From: Candidatus Scybalocola fimicaballi
Lineage (GTDB): Bacteria; Bacteroidota; Bacteroidia; Bacteroidales; Paludibacteraceae
DNA: 13,312 nt
Direction of reading: 5' to 3'
Assembly: GCA_002317115.1 (NCBI GenBank)
Contig: DCIP01000071.1
Span: 1,042 to 14,353, forward strand
The notes below the pieces were generated by a model. That model did not search any database. It was not told the DNA's origin and was given only the letters and a program-made list of their open reading frames with translations. A program made the translations under genes and the position numbers. This document shows, one piece after another, positions 7,143 to 13,312 of this stretch. Position 1 is the stretch's first letter; every line of letters begins with the position of its first letter.

Positions 7143-7622
7143 TTATGCCTCAGCACCGTCTTCGTTTGAAAGATGAGTCAAATCTGTTTCACTGTTGTCA
7201 TCCATTGTATATGGGAAGATATCCAAAATTGGAGTCTCCTGAATAGCGACAATCTCATAATCCGACACAGAATCCTTCATATTCTCAATCAAATGGTCGG
7301 CAGCGTTCATCAAATCATTTCCGATCACAAGAATGTTGGAATTAGCACGATGCTCCTTAGCGCTTACCTCGTCGATAGTAACAAAAGCAACCTTGAACTT
7401 ATACCACTTGTCTCCCTCCTCATTAGGGAAAATCTCGTTGATTGGAGACTTCTTGATACTTGCCACTGTGAACTCGCCAAATGGAGCCACCTCACGGCTG
7501 ATTCTATCCTCCGCCTCTGAGAAATTCAACGCCTCTACAAGATAAACCTCTGTCGCTCTTGTACTCTTACCTCCTTCGTCTTCCTTTCGGTAGACGACCT
7601 TACACTCAAACCAAATATTCAT
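7143..7622 (-). CDS. DUF4494 domain-containing protein
   Basis: 159 residues, soluble and acidic with no signal peptide. The sequence starts MNIWFECKVVYRK, continues with an internal EVYLVEALNFSEAEDRI segment (26-42), SIKKSPINEIF, KWYKFKVAFVTIDE and ends with PILDIFPYTMD. This is the Bacteroidetes-restricted DUF4494 family, which has no assigned function. Two similar halves can be sensed: xKV-Y/F..., a helical 'A/S-xAE/D' stretch, then I...PI-x-(E/D)-IFP, occurring at about 54-66 and again at 125-138, suggesting an internal duplication of an alpha-beta unit. It sits 25 bases after the SUMF fusion and 31 bases before yggS, so it is probably co-transcribed with both. Confidence 0.88.
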   Translation of the reverse strand: MNIWFECKVVYRKEDEGGKSTRATEVYLVEALNFSEAEDRISREVAPFGEFTVASIKKSPINEIFPNEEGDKWYKFKVAFVTIDEVSAKEHRANSNILVIGNDLMNAADHLIENMKDSVSDYEIVAIQETPILDIFPYTMDDNSETDLTHLSNEDGAEA

Positions 7623-7647
7623 AATTAATTGTATTTATAAGTCTTTA

Positions 7648-9009
7648 TTATTCAGCAAGTCTGAATCCGAATGTGTACTTGTCAGTTGGCGAACATGCAC
7701 GACGGTAAGCCACACCACAGCGAGCCTTCTCATGGAAGTAGCCGCTTCCTTTCATCACCTTGCGTCCTTCAATAAGTTTATTCTTTATCTTATCACCCTC
7801 TTCAATCTTATAGAGAGTGAAAGTATCTGTATTCGCATAATAGAAATCTTTCTTCACCTGAGGCTCAAGATACTTGAAATCATCAGAGCACCACTCCGAC
7901 ACATTTCCTGTCATATCATAGATGCCAAGTTCATTAGGTTTCTTTGTGCCTACCGGATGAGGTTTTGCATTCGCATTCTCACGTGTCCAGCCGACCTCGT
8001 CAAGATCGTTTGACCCAGCATACTGGAAATCCTTCGACATCACACCTCCTCTTGCGGCAAACTCCCACTCAGCCTCTTTAGGCAGACGGTACTTTCTTCC
8101 TGTCAACTCATTCAATCTTGCGATAAAAGCAATCACATCATTGTATGAGACATTATATACAGGAAGGTTATCACCCTTGATCGGACTCGGATTTGAATGC
8201 ATCACTTCATTCCACTGAGCCTGTGTCACCTCGTATTTGGCAATCTTGAACGAATCAACTGTCGCCTCAACCTCACGTTTCTCGCCCATCATAAACTTGC
8301 CACCAGCAACAGACACCATATCAAAATCAATATCCAGCAACGGTTTCTCAGAAACACTAGAAAGCGACGACGTAGTATTGAATGTAGACTGCTGGACCTC
8401 CACGTCATCATCGTAAGCGGCAACCATGCATACAGCGTCACTGATATTGCCAACAGATGTTTTAGCAGCAGCCAATTCAGGCAACATATTCAAAGTGTGC
8501 ATGATATTCAACTCACCAAGATTATTCTTGTTGACATAACCAATAAGCTCATTTTTTGAATTGAAGACAGGTGATCCCTCTCCTCCCATTTCCACAGAGT
8601 TGTCCAACATGAACATCTTTCCAAACATGTGGATCTTCGACTTTGTAGTGTATGTCTCAGTCTTAAACTTAATAATCAACGGGTACGACACAATCGAAAC
8701 ACTGTCTTGATTCGTGGCTGCTGGAGCCACAACATACGGAAGCGTCTCTAACTGCTTGTCTACCTGAATCACAGCAAGATCATTTTCCAAGTCGACGCGA
8801 ACAACCTTAGCTTTGTATGCCATCGAGAACGATTTCTCCAATCCATATACAACAAGAGACTTAGCGTTGCTTGCCAACGCATAATCTGTCACAATTTTAC
8901 CATCGTTGCTGATCAAGAAGCCAGTGCTGCTGCCGACAACATCGGCAAAGGCAGCAACAGACGCCACCCAAGCAAGCATCAAACACAGTATATTTCTCTT
9001 AATATTCAT
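7648..9009 (-). CDS. Secreted trypsin-fold (inactive) / SUMF1 formylglycine-generating-enzyme-like fusion
   Basis: 453 residues from the ATG at 9009; the longer reading from 9033 overlaps the previous gene and weakens the signal peptide. A signal peptide (MNIKRNILCLMLAWVASVAAFA, cut before Asp23) leads to a trypsin/DegP-like domain at about 24-175: GKIVTDYALASNA (37-49), DLENDLAVIQ (73-82) and GGEGSPVFN (142-150). Against DegP-type motifs the catalytic His position is Ala44 and the Ser position is Glu144, while Asp78 is kept, so proteolysis is not expected. A Ser/Thr-rich linker (about 205-222) precedes a complete SUMF/FGE-sulfatase domain (229-453): MVSVAGGKFMMG, YEVTQAQW, YRLPKEAEWEFAARGG, LGIYDMTGNVSEWC and GFRLAE. 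The redox cysteines of true FGE are not found in their positions, as in GldK/GldJ-type structural relatives. It probably acts as a periplasmic or outer-membrane binding or assembly protein. It starts five bases after a small lipoprotein gene, a likely partner. Confidence 0.87.
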   Translation of the reverse strand: MNIKRNILCLMLAWVASVAAFADVVGSSTGFLISNDGKIVTDYALASNAKSLVVYGLEKSFSMAYKAKVVRVDLENDLAVIQVDKQLETLPYVVAPAATNQDSVSIVSYPLIIKFKTETYTTKSKIHMFGKMFMLDNSVEMGGEGSPVFNSKNELIGYVNKNNLGELNIMHTLNMLPELAAAKTSVGNISDAVCMVAAYDDDVEVQQSTFNTTSSLSSVSEKPLLDIDFDMVSVAGGKFMMGEKREVEATVDSFKIAKYEVTQAQWNEVMHSNPSPIKGDNLPVYNVSYNDVIAFIARLNELTGRKYRLPKEAEWEFAARGGVMSKDFQYAGSNDLDEVGWTRENANAKPHPVGTKKPNELGIYDMTGNVSEWCSDDFKYLEPQVKKDFYYANTDTFTLYKIEEGDKIKNKLIEGRKVMKGSGYFHEKARCGVAYRRACSPTDKYTFGFRLAE

Positions 9010-9014
9010 CTCAT

Positions 9015-9491
9015 TCACTTTGTTACAATACAAATTTCACGTTTTTTGGGCTCGTGATTTATCTCTACAATATCTTTCTTGCGAAGACGCAATAGTTTAT
9101 ACACATCCCTTTCTGTCCTTACCAGATTTCCGTCGACTGAAATGTTCACGAAATCCGCATTACTCAAGGAATCCTTCACCACTTTAGCCACATAGTTGAA
9201 GCCATCCTTAGCCTCTCTGGTACGTAGCACCCTCCTACTCTCACAAATACCGTCGTAACCCACTTCACGATGATACTCTATCGCACGGAATTTACCATGT
9301 TTACGATAATAGTAAGCTACGGGCGTCGGCAATTTTGCAACCTCAAAGTCATCATAATAGTCTCCTTTATTGACAACTGTCTTGCAATTTGTCTGATTAT
9401 AGGGAAGATACGAGCTTACTTTGGGACTGCACGACAACAAAAAAGTTGTCATACAAAGTATCAAAAAATATCGTGTCAACCTATATATCAT
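9015..9491 (-). CDS. Small lipoprotein of unknown function
   Basis: 158 residues with an N-terminal signal (MIYRLTRYFLILCMTTFLLSC) and lipobox LLSC, giving lipidated Cys21; SPKVSS follows, with no acidic surface-export signal. The rest is mixed alpha/beta and basic toward the end. Residues 113-158 (DFVNISVDGN..., LLRLRKKDIVEINHEP, ICIVTK) recall the C-terminal half of a TonB-receptor plug (xxVDGxxV...L...DIxxIEVL...xIxITTK) in compressed form, but this likeness is weak. I do not recognise the family. It heads the unit with the SUMF fusion 5 bases downstream (TGA at 9017-9015, ATG at 9009) and has its own promoter. Confidence 0.72.
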   Translation of the reverse strand: MIYRLTRYFLILCMTTFLLSCSPKVSSYLPYNQTNCKTVVNKGDYYDDFEVAKLPTPVAYYYRKHGKFRAIEYHREVGYDGICESRRVLRTREAKDGFNYVAKVVKDSLSNADFVNISVDGNLVRTERDVYKLLRLRKKDIVEINHEPKKREICIVTK

Positions 9492-9511
9492 TGTTTTAGC
9501 CGTTTACTTTA

Positions 9512-9519
9512 CAAAGATA
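9512..9519 (-). promoter_or_regulatory. Promoter -7 box for the lipoprotein-SUMF-DUF4494-yggS unit
   Basis: On the - strand TATCTTTG matches TAnnTTTG exactly, 20 bases ahead of the ATG at 9491. The -33 side is imperfect: TTTC lies about 18-21 bases upstream rather than TTTG. A second TTTG nearer by (9-base spacing) is too close to serve. Confidence 0.55.
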
Positions 9520-9560
9520 AGAATTTATCAAATATGGAAAGAAAAAACTTATTAACAACA

Positions 9561-9588
9561 AAAGGCCCAATCAAAAGATTGAGCCTTT
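9561..9588 (-). terminator. Intrinsic terminator after gtrA
   Basis: Arms at 9561-9572 and 9577-9588 form a 12-bp stem with one U-G wobble and a 4-base loop; on the - strand it is followed by TTTTGTTGTT. It lies 21 bases beyond the GtrA stop and separates the glycan cluster from the promoter of the next unit. Confidence 0.85.
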
Positions 9589-9609
9589 CGGATATAGTCA
9601 AAAATTATT

Positions 9610-10023
9610 TCACTCAGTTACACTCTCTGATTGTCCACTACGGCTGAACACGAATCTCACCAAAAGGAAATTCACTGGCACCGCAATACAGAATACCGGA
9701 ATAGGAGCCAACTTGTTGGAGATTCCCATCCACAAGAAAAAGTTGAGCAATGCCACATGCAAACCATAGTTGACAAGGTGAGCCAAACCGAATCCTACAC
9801 CACGTTGTGCGCTTGCTTTCTTACGGAATGTAAAAACACACGTCAGAATGAAATTGCACACGAAAGACACCAAGTAGCCGATAGTGTAGGCAATATTTTC
9901 AGATAAGAGATTCAACAGCAGCAGGTACACGCCGTAATGGATTGCCGTAGCAACCACACCGACGACAGCAAACCTAAGCAATTGGAAAAATGTTTCCCGC
10001 AGTTTCTCTTTCTTATCCAACAT
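9610..10023 (-). CDS. GtrA family membrane protein
   Basis: 137 residues with four predicted membrane helices (about 15-38, 42-66, 77-97, 103-126), the usual GtrA layout (PF04138). Marks include FAVVGVVATAIHYGVY near the start, IGYLVSFVCNFILTCVFTFRK in the middle, and PVNFLLVRFVFSR at the end. GtrA proteins are thought to move or accompany polyprenyl-phosphate-linked sugars across the inner membrane for O-antigen or teichoic-acid modification. Its ATG is one base after the stop of the DegT-type aminotransferase, and a terminator follows, so it is the last gene of this transcript. Confidence 0.93.
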   Translation of the reverse strand: MLDKKEKLRETFFQLLRFAVVGVVATAIHYGVYLLLLNLLSENIAYTIGYLVSFVCNFILTCVFTFRKKASAQRGVGFGLAHLVNYGLHVALLNFFLWMGISNKLAPIPVFCIAVPVNFLLVRFVFSRSGQSESVTE

Positions 10024-10024
10024 A

Positions 10025-11290
10025 TTATTTTACAATCGCTTCCTTGATCATCTCAACAATGTAACGAACATCATCGTCAGTCACATAAGGACCAGCAGGC
10101 AAACAGAATCCAACCTTGAACACTGCCTCCTCAACGCCATTAGTATAGAATGGAGCTCCAGCATAAACAGGCTGCTTGTGCATTGGCTTCCATACTGGAC
10201 GAGCCTCAATTTTCTTGTTTAGCATGAAGACGCGAAGAGCCTCAACATTCTCGTTAGGCTGGCAGTCAGTTGTAGCTGAATCTACTGTCTTAATCACTCC
10301 GGCTGCACCACCGACAGCTGTTTTGATAACCTCCTTGTAAGCGTTCTCCTGACCAATAACCTTGACGTCTGCGTCGATAGTTGCTGTACACAACCAGAAG
10401 TTTGCATCATAACGAGGATCAGCTGGCTGCTTGTGGATATGAACTCCCTTAACATCCTTCAACAACTCCTCGTAAAGAGACTGGACATGCTTGTGGTGAG
10501 CAATATGAGCGTCAGCCACTGTCATCTGTCCACGACCGATACCTGCGCAGACGTTAGACATACGATAGTTGTAACCGATTGCAGAATGCTGGTAGTATGG
10601 ATAAGCGTCACGAGCCTGAGTGGCGTACCACATAACTGTATTCTTATCCTCTGCCTTCTCACAGATCAAAGCACCACCACCTGAAGTAGTGATCATCTTG
10701 TTTCCGTTGAATGACAATACTCCAAATCTTCCGTATGTACCAAGTGATTTGCCGTTGAACTTACTACCGAATCCTTCAGCAGCGTCTTCAACAACTGGAA
10801 TTCCATATTTGTTTGCGATTGCCATAATCTTATCGCAATCGTATGGCATACCATATAGAGCAACTGGAACGATAGCCTTTGGTGTCTTTCCTGTCTTAGC
10901 AATACGATCCTTGATAGCATTCTCAAGAAGCACAGGATCCATATTCCAAGTCTCAGGCTCAGATCCTACAAAAACTGGTTTTGCTCCAATATATGTAATA
11001 GGATGAGATGACGCACAGAAAGTAAACGACTGTACCAAAACCTCATCTCCTGGCTTAACTCCACATGCAAGCAATGCAAGATGAACAGCAGCTGTACCAG
11101 CGCTCAACGCCACCACCTCATTCTTTCCACCGTGGAACTTCTTTAAGTCCTCCTCAAAAGCATTTACATTTGGTCCTAGAGGCACTACCCAATTAGTATC
11201 AAAAGCCTCTTTTACATATTTCTGCTCTACAGCGTCGTCTGACATGTGAGCCAAACAAAGATAGATCATCTTTTCAGGAACGTACGACAT
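10025..11290 (-). CDS. DegT/DnrJ/EryC1/StrS sugar aminotransferase
   Basis: 421 residues, PLP-dependent fold type I, likely converting a nucleotide-activated keto sugar to an amino sugar (PglE/WecE-like). The start is the ATG at 11290 (MSYVPEKMIYLCLAHMS); extending to 11296 would need a TTG codon. Marks: KYVKEAFDTNWVVPLGPNV (24-42), GTAAVHLALLACGVKPGDEV (65-84), SFTFCASSHPITYIGAKPVF (88-107), Asp169 in VVEDAAEGFG contacting the PLP ring nitrogen, Lys198 in SFNGNKMITTSGGG forming the internal aldimine, GYNYRMSN (239-246) and ARPVWKPMHKQPVY (363-376). An extra segment of about 30 residues around 315-348 (AVGGAAGVIKTVDSATTDC) lies before the substrate-binding part and is, from memory, a common trait of the Bacteroidales subgroup. 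The sugar substrate cannot be fixed; PglE-type acting on a UDP-4-keto-hexose is the closest guess. Confidence 0.93.
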   Translation of the reverse strand: MSYVPEKMIYLCLAHMSDDAVEQKYVKEAFDTNWVVPLGPNVNAFEEDLKKFHGGKNEVVALSAGTAAVHLALLACGVKPGDEVLVQSFTFCASSHPITYIGAKPVFVGSEPETWNMDPVLLENAIKDRIAKTGKTPKAIVPVALYGMPYDCDKIMAIANKYGIPVVEDAAEGFGSKFNGKSLGTYGRFGVLSFNGNKMITTSGGGALICEKAEDKNTVMWYATQARDAYPYYQHSAIGYNYRMSNVCAGIGRGQMTVADAHIAHHKHVQSLYEELLKDVKGVHIHKQPADPRYDANFWLCTATIDADVKVIGQENAYKEVIKTAVGGAAGVIKTVDSATTDCQPNENVEALRVFMLNKKIEARPVWKPMHKQPVYAGAPFYTNGVEEAVFKVGFCLPAGPYVTDDDVRYIVEMIKEAIVK

Positions 11291-11495
11291 AATCAATATT
11301 TTCAGTTAATTTTCAGTCAATATATTAAACCAATCATGATACAATATCATAAAAATCTCCACAAGTTGTTGTTGACAGAGATAATGTACGGATGTATTAG
11401 TACACAAGATATAATTTAATGCAACAAAAATAATCTTTTATCTCATTAACTCATAATTGTATTAAAGAAATAATACAATCAATTCTTATTAAAAG
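11291..11495 (-). promoter_or_regulatory. AT-rich intergenic region upstream of the aminotransferase gene
   Basis: 205 bases without a coding region, much more AT-rich than the flanking genes. It holds one possible -7 box on the - strand, TATTTTTG at 11425-11432, without a good -33 partner; if used, the leader would be about 125 bases. It also holds an inverted repeat (listed separately) and a 5-base match TGTAC/GTACA near 11386-11405. It may serve as promoter and untranslated leader of the aminotransferase-gtrA pair. Confidence 0.3.
11456..11479 (-). repeat. AT-rich inverted repeat downstream of glycosyltransferase gene
   Basis: ATTGTATT (11456-11463) and AATACAAT (11472-11479) are perfect inverted arms; A11464-T11471 extends the stem to 9 bp with a 6-base loop. 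It lies 16 bases beyond the glycosyltransferase stop. No clear T run follows on the - strand, so it may be a weak terminator, an mRNA-end hairpin or an operator; the role is undecided. Confidence 0.45.
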
Positions 11496-12479
11496 TTAAA
11501 TATGCAGCATACTTTTAACCTTAAACATGAATACAAACAACCACGCAAGATGATGTTTCACCATATTGAATCTAAATTTCCCTCTCGCGGAAAAAGCGTC
11601 TGGATCAAGTTCTGATATGATTTTTTCAGAGCCGACAAATGTCGAGTCATATCTTTTCAGGTTTTCAAAACTGTCTGTCACGAAATTGATTCGTGCAAGA
11701 AACTGGAACGCCATGACTGTTTTCTCAAACTCCTTCGCATCTGGGTGGGAAGAAAAGAATTCTGTAAGATGCTGGGCGACTCCGACCATCTGCTCCACCT
11801 GTTTGATGCCATATCCGGATGTCATTGCATTCACATTTGTCCTATTATAATGATAACACGAATCATGAATCTGTGCCAGTTTGTCTCCATAATAAAACAA
11901 CCGGGTAAGCAATCCATTGTCTTCCCACATATTCAATCCATCCCAAGGATAAACGTCGTGATCAACGTACAAAGACCTCCTTACAAGTTTATTATGGCAA
12001 AACATACCTACTGTATTCGCGTACCATCCTTTAACTACTGTCTTGCAATCCGACGGCATATCAGCCGATCTTTTCAGATGAGCTCCGTCTGGGCATTCGT
12101 GAATTTCATCACATACGACAATATCCGCACCTGTCTCTACGGCTTTGTTGTAAAGTTTCTCATACAAATCCAAATCAACCCAGTCATCAGAATCACAATG
12201 GATGACATAGTCTCCTGTGGCCGACTCCATTCCTACCCTACGTGCAGCGGCACTTCCTCCATTGCCAGGCATCGTAACGATTCTCACGTCGTCTTTTCGT
12301 TTAGGGTATCGTTCAAGAGTAGTCTTGATTATTTCCACAGAATTGTCGTTGCCACAATCGTCAATAAAAAGCACCTCCAATTCCGCCAACGTTTGTTCAA
12401 ACAAACTGACAGCGCACTTTTCCACGTATGCGGCAACATTATAAACAGGAACAATTACAGATACCTTTGGAGTTGACAT
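11496..12479 (-). CDS. Family 2 glycosyltransferase (GT-A fold)
   Basis: 327 residues. The GT2 domain occupies about 5-230: VSVIVPVYNVAAYVEKCAVS (7-26), VLFIDDCGNDNS (36-47, nucleotide contacts), GNGGSAAARRVGM (72-84) and the metal-binding DxD at Asp96-Ser-Asp98 in HCDSDDWVD. The acceptor part includes GMFCHNKLVRRSLY and the WEDNGLLTRLFYY segment, whose E-D is the usual catalytic base position. The C-terminal 20 or so residues (HHLAWLFVFMFKVKSMLHI) are hydrophobic with interspersed Lys and may attach to the inner face of the membrane. The start at 12479 (MSTPKVSVIVP) fits the family. It transfers a sugar from a nucleotide donor to a glycan or lipid-linked acceptor; donor and acceptor are not predictable. 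It is 36 bases downstream of another GT2 gene. Confidence 0.92.
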   Translation of the reverse strand: MSTPKVSVIVPVYNVAAYVEKCAVSLFEQTLAELEVLFIDDCGNDNSVEIIKTTLERYPKRKDDVRIVTMPGNGGSAAARRVGMESATGDYVIHCDSDDWVDLDLYEKLYNKAVETGADIVVCDEIHECPDGAHLKRSADMPSDCKTVVKGWYANTVGMFCHNKLVRRSLYVDHDVYPWDGLNMWEDNGLLTRLFYYGDKLAQIHDSCYHYNRTNVNAMTSGYGIKQVEQMVGVAQHLTEFFSSHPDAKEFEKTVMAFQFLARINFVTDSFENLKRYDSTFVGSEKIISELDPDAFSARGKFRFNMVKHHLAWLFVFMFKVKSMLHI

Positions 12480-12515
12480 ACATTAGACAGTTTTTTGTTT
12501 CTGAAGCGATATATA

Positions 12516-13310
12516 TCACTTCATTGTTCTGATGAATCTGACAATAGAGTTAGGGACCAACACCTTCATCAAGGCAGGAATACCATAAGTCCAAGGATGA
12601 GAGAAACCAAGATTGCCAAGTATTTCCGTAGTCAACTTATAGCCTCTCCATCTGTCAGAGGCTTTACGACGAGCAAATGCATCTCTGCCGTTACGCATCT
12701 TGTATAATGGTTCCTGCAAATTGTAGCCCTTGTAGCCTTTGCAATAGAATTTGTGCCACAAATAGTAATCCTCTATTCTCTCCGTCTTTGGTTCTGCAGT
12801 GTATCTACCCACGTCTTCCAAAGCCTCACGTCTCATCAAAATAGGGGCATGGCAAAAAGGCGTATTGTATTTGAAATCTTCCTTCTGTGGTTTTTCAATG
12901 GCGACGCCAGTCCTATAATCACCTTTCTCATCAAAATATATCATCGGACAGCTCACCATCGCATATTCTGGATGGGAGTCCAAAAATTCGATCTCTTTCT
13001 CAAAACGAGTTGAGACAGACACATCGTCACCATCCATTCGAGCGACATACTCAGTGTCTGCATAATCAAGGCAATGGTTTAGAGTAGCAGCCAACTTCAT
13101 ATTCTGATCATTCTGAATCACAATATAATTAGGATGAGATTCCGCCCAACTCTTAGCGACAGCCAAGGTATCATCTTTAGATCCGTCGTCACACAACACA
13201 ACCTTGAAGTTTTTGTAGGTCTGCGACTCCAAAGACTCAAGTGCTTCAACCAAAGTGTCCGCACAATTATATATACCCATTATGACTGTTATTCTACAAT
13301 TTTCGTTCAT
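12516..13310 (-). CDS. Family 2 glycosyltransferase (GT-A fold)
   Basis: 264 residues, complete if the ATG at 13310, two bases from the window edge, is the true start; MNENCRITVIMGIYNCADTL is a normal GT2 beginning. Marks: SLESQTYKNFKVVLCDDGSKDDT (26-48), NMKLAATLNHCLDYADTEYVARMDGDD with DxD Asp93-Gly-Asp95, CHAPILMRREALEDVGRY (153-170) and ERIEDYYLW with the E180-D181 catalytic-base pair. The C-terminal part (about 215-264) is basic and probably membrane-associated, with a KVLVPNSIVRFIR end. This layout recalls GalNAc/glucosyl-type GT2s of polysaccharide loci, but the sugar is not predictable. The gene pair with the downstream GT2 indicates a multi-step glycan assembly locus extending to the right of the window. 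Confidence 0.9.
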   Translation of the reverse strand: MNENCRITVIMGIYNCADTLVEALESLESQTYKNFKVVLCDDGSKDDTLAVAKSWAESHPNYIVIQNDQNMKLAATLNHCLDYADTEYVARMDGDDVSVSTRFEKEIEFLDSHPEYAMVSCPMIYFDEKGDYRTGVAIEKPQKEDFKYNTPFCHAPILMRREALEDVGRYTAEPKTERIEDYYLWHKFYCKGYKGYNLQEPLYKMRNGRDAFARRKASDRWRGYKLTTEILGNLGFSHPWTYGIPALMKVLVPNSIVRFIRTMK

Positions 13311-13312
13311 AA

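Noticed and set aside
7648..9009. Calling the SUMF fusion an active protease or an active sulfatase-maturing enzyme
   Set aside because: The His and Ser positions of the protease domain are Ala and Glu, and the two FGE cysteines are not at their positions.
9010..9033. Upstream start extending the SUMF fusion by 8 residues
   Set aside because: It overlaps the lipoprotein gene, and the added MYCNKVNE makes the signal peptide worse; MNIKRN is a normal n-region.
9530..9533. TTTG as the -33 partner of the 9512-9519 promoter box
   Set aside because: The spacing is only 9 bases instead of about 20, so it cannot be the -33 element.
11291..11296. Two-residue extension of the aminotransferase
   Set aside because: It needs a TTG start; an ATG follows two codons later and fits homologues.
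11745..12476. 243-residue open frame on the + strand
   Set aside because: It is antisense to the GT2 gene with an intact DxD; the translation is rich in His, Cys, Ile and Arg and matches no family I know.
1..13312. CRISPR array, tRNA/rRNA gene, insertion sequence, toxin-antitoxin or phage defence system
   Set aside because: I saw no spaced direct repeats, cloverleaf or rRNA-like stretch, transposase or integrase motif, nor typical defence domains on either strand.

Overview
The window looks like a chromosomal segment of a Bacteroidota species, most likely order Bacteroidales. The evidence is the gene set (WbqC next to a GGP(R/K)D-type Ig-like lipoprotein, DUF4494, a DUF7033-type deacetylase, a GldK/SUMF-type protein), the promoter style (TTTG-N20-TAnnTTTG) and the near absence of Shine-Dalgarno sequences. 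Genus cannot be fixed by reading alone. I see no tRNA, rRNA, CRISPR array, insertion sequence or phage gene, and no gap longer than about 205 bases.

Left part, + strand (1-5982). The window opens in the last 71 codons of a U32-family peptidase. A well-formed Bacteroidetes promoter follows, then a tight five-gene run: an Ig-like lipoprotein, WbqC, a PlsC-superfamily acyltransferase, RadC and a DUF7033/CE4-like polysaccharide deacetylase. Spacings are 1 base, a 1-base overlap, 18 bases and 4 bases. This looks like one transcription unit, mostly for envelope and glycan functions, with a DNA-repair-type gene inside it.

Middle part, - strand (5971-9491). Reading leftward from a promoter at about 9512-9519 come a small lipoprotein, a secreted trypsin-fold/SUMF fusion whose protease catalytic residues are replaced, DUF4494 and the PLP-homeostasis protein YggS. 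A clear intrinsic terminator at 6391-6415 closes the unit. Beyond it lies a small four-helix membrane protein whose 3' end overlaps the deacetylase gene tail to tail by 12 bases.

Right part, - strand (9561-13310). Two family 2 glycosyltransferases, then (after a 205-base AT-rich gap) a DegT/DnrJ-type sugar aminotransferase and a GtrA-type flippase, ending at an intrinsic terminator at 9561-9588. This is the downstream end of a surface-polysaccharide or glycoconjugate locus that continues past the right edge.

The most unusual item is the pseudoprotease-SUMF fusion together with its upstream lipoprotein partner. The rest is largely recognisable core or glycan-locus content, and I do not claim a proven new system.
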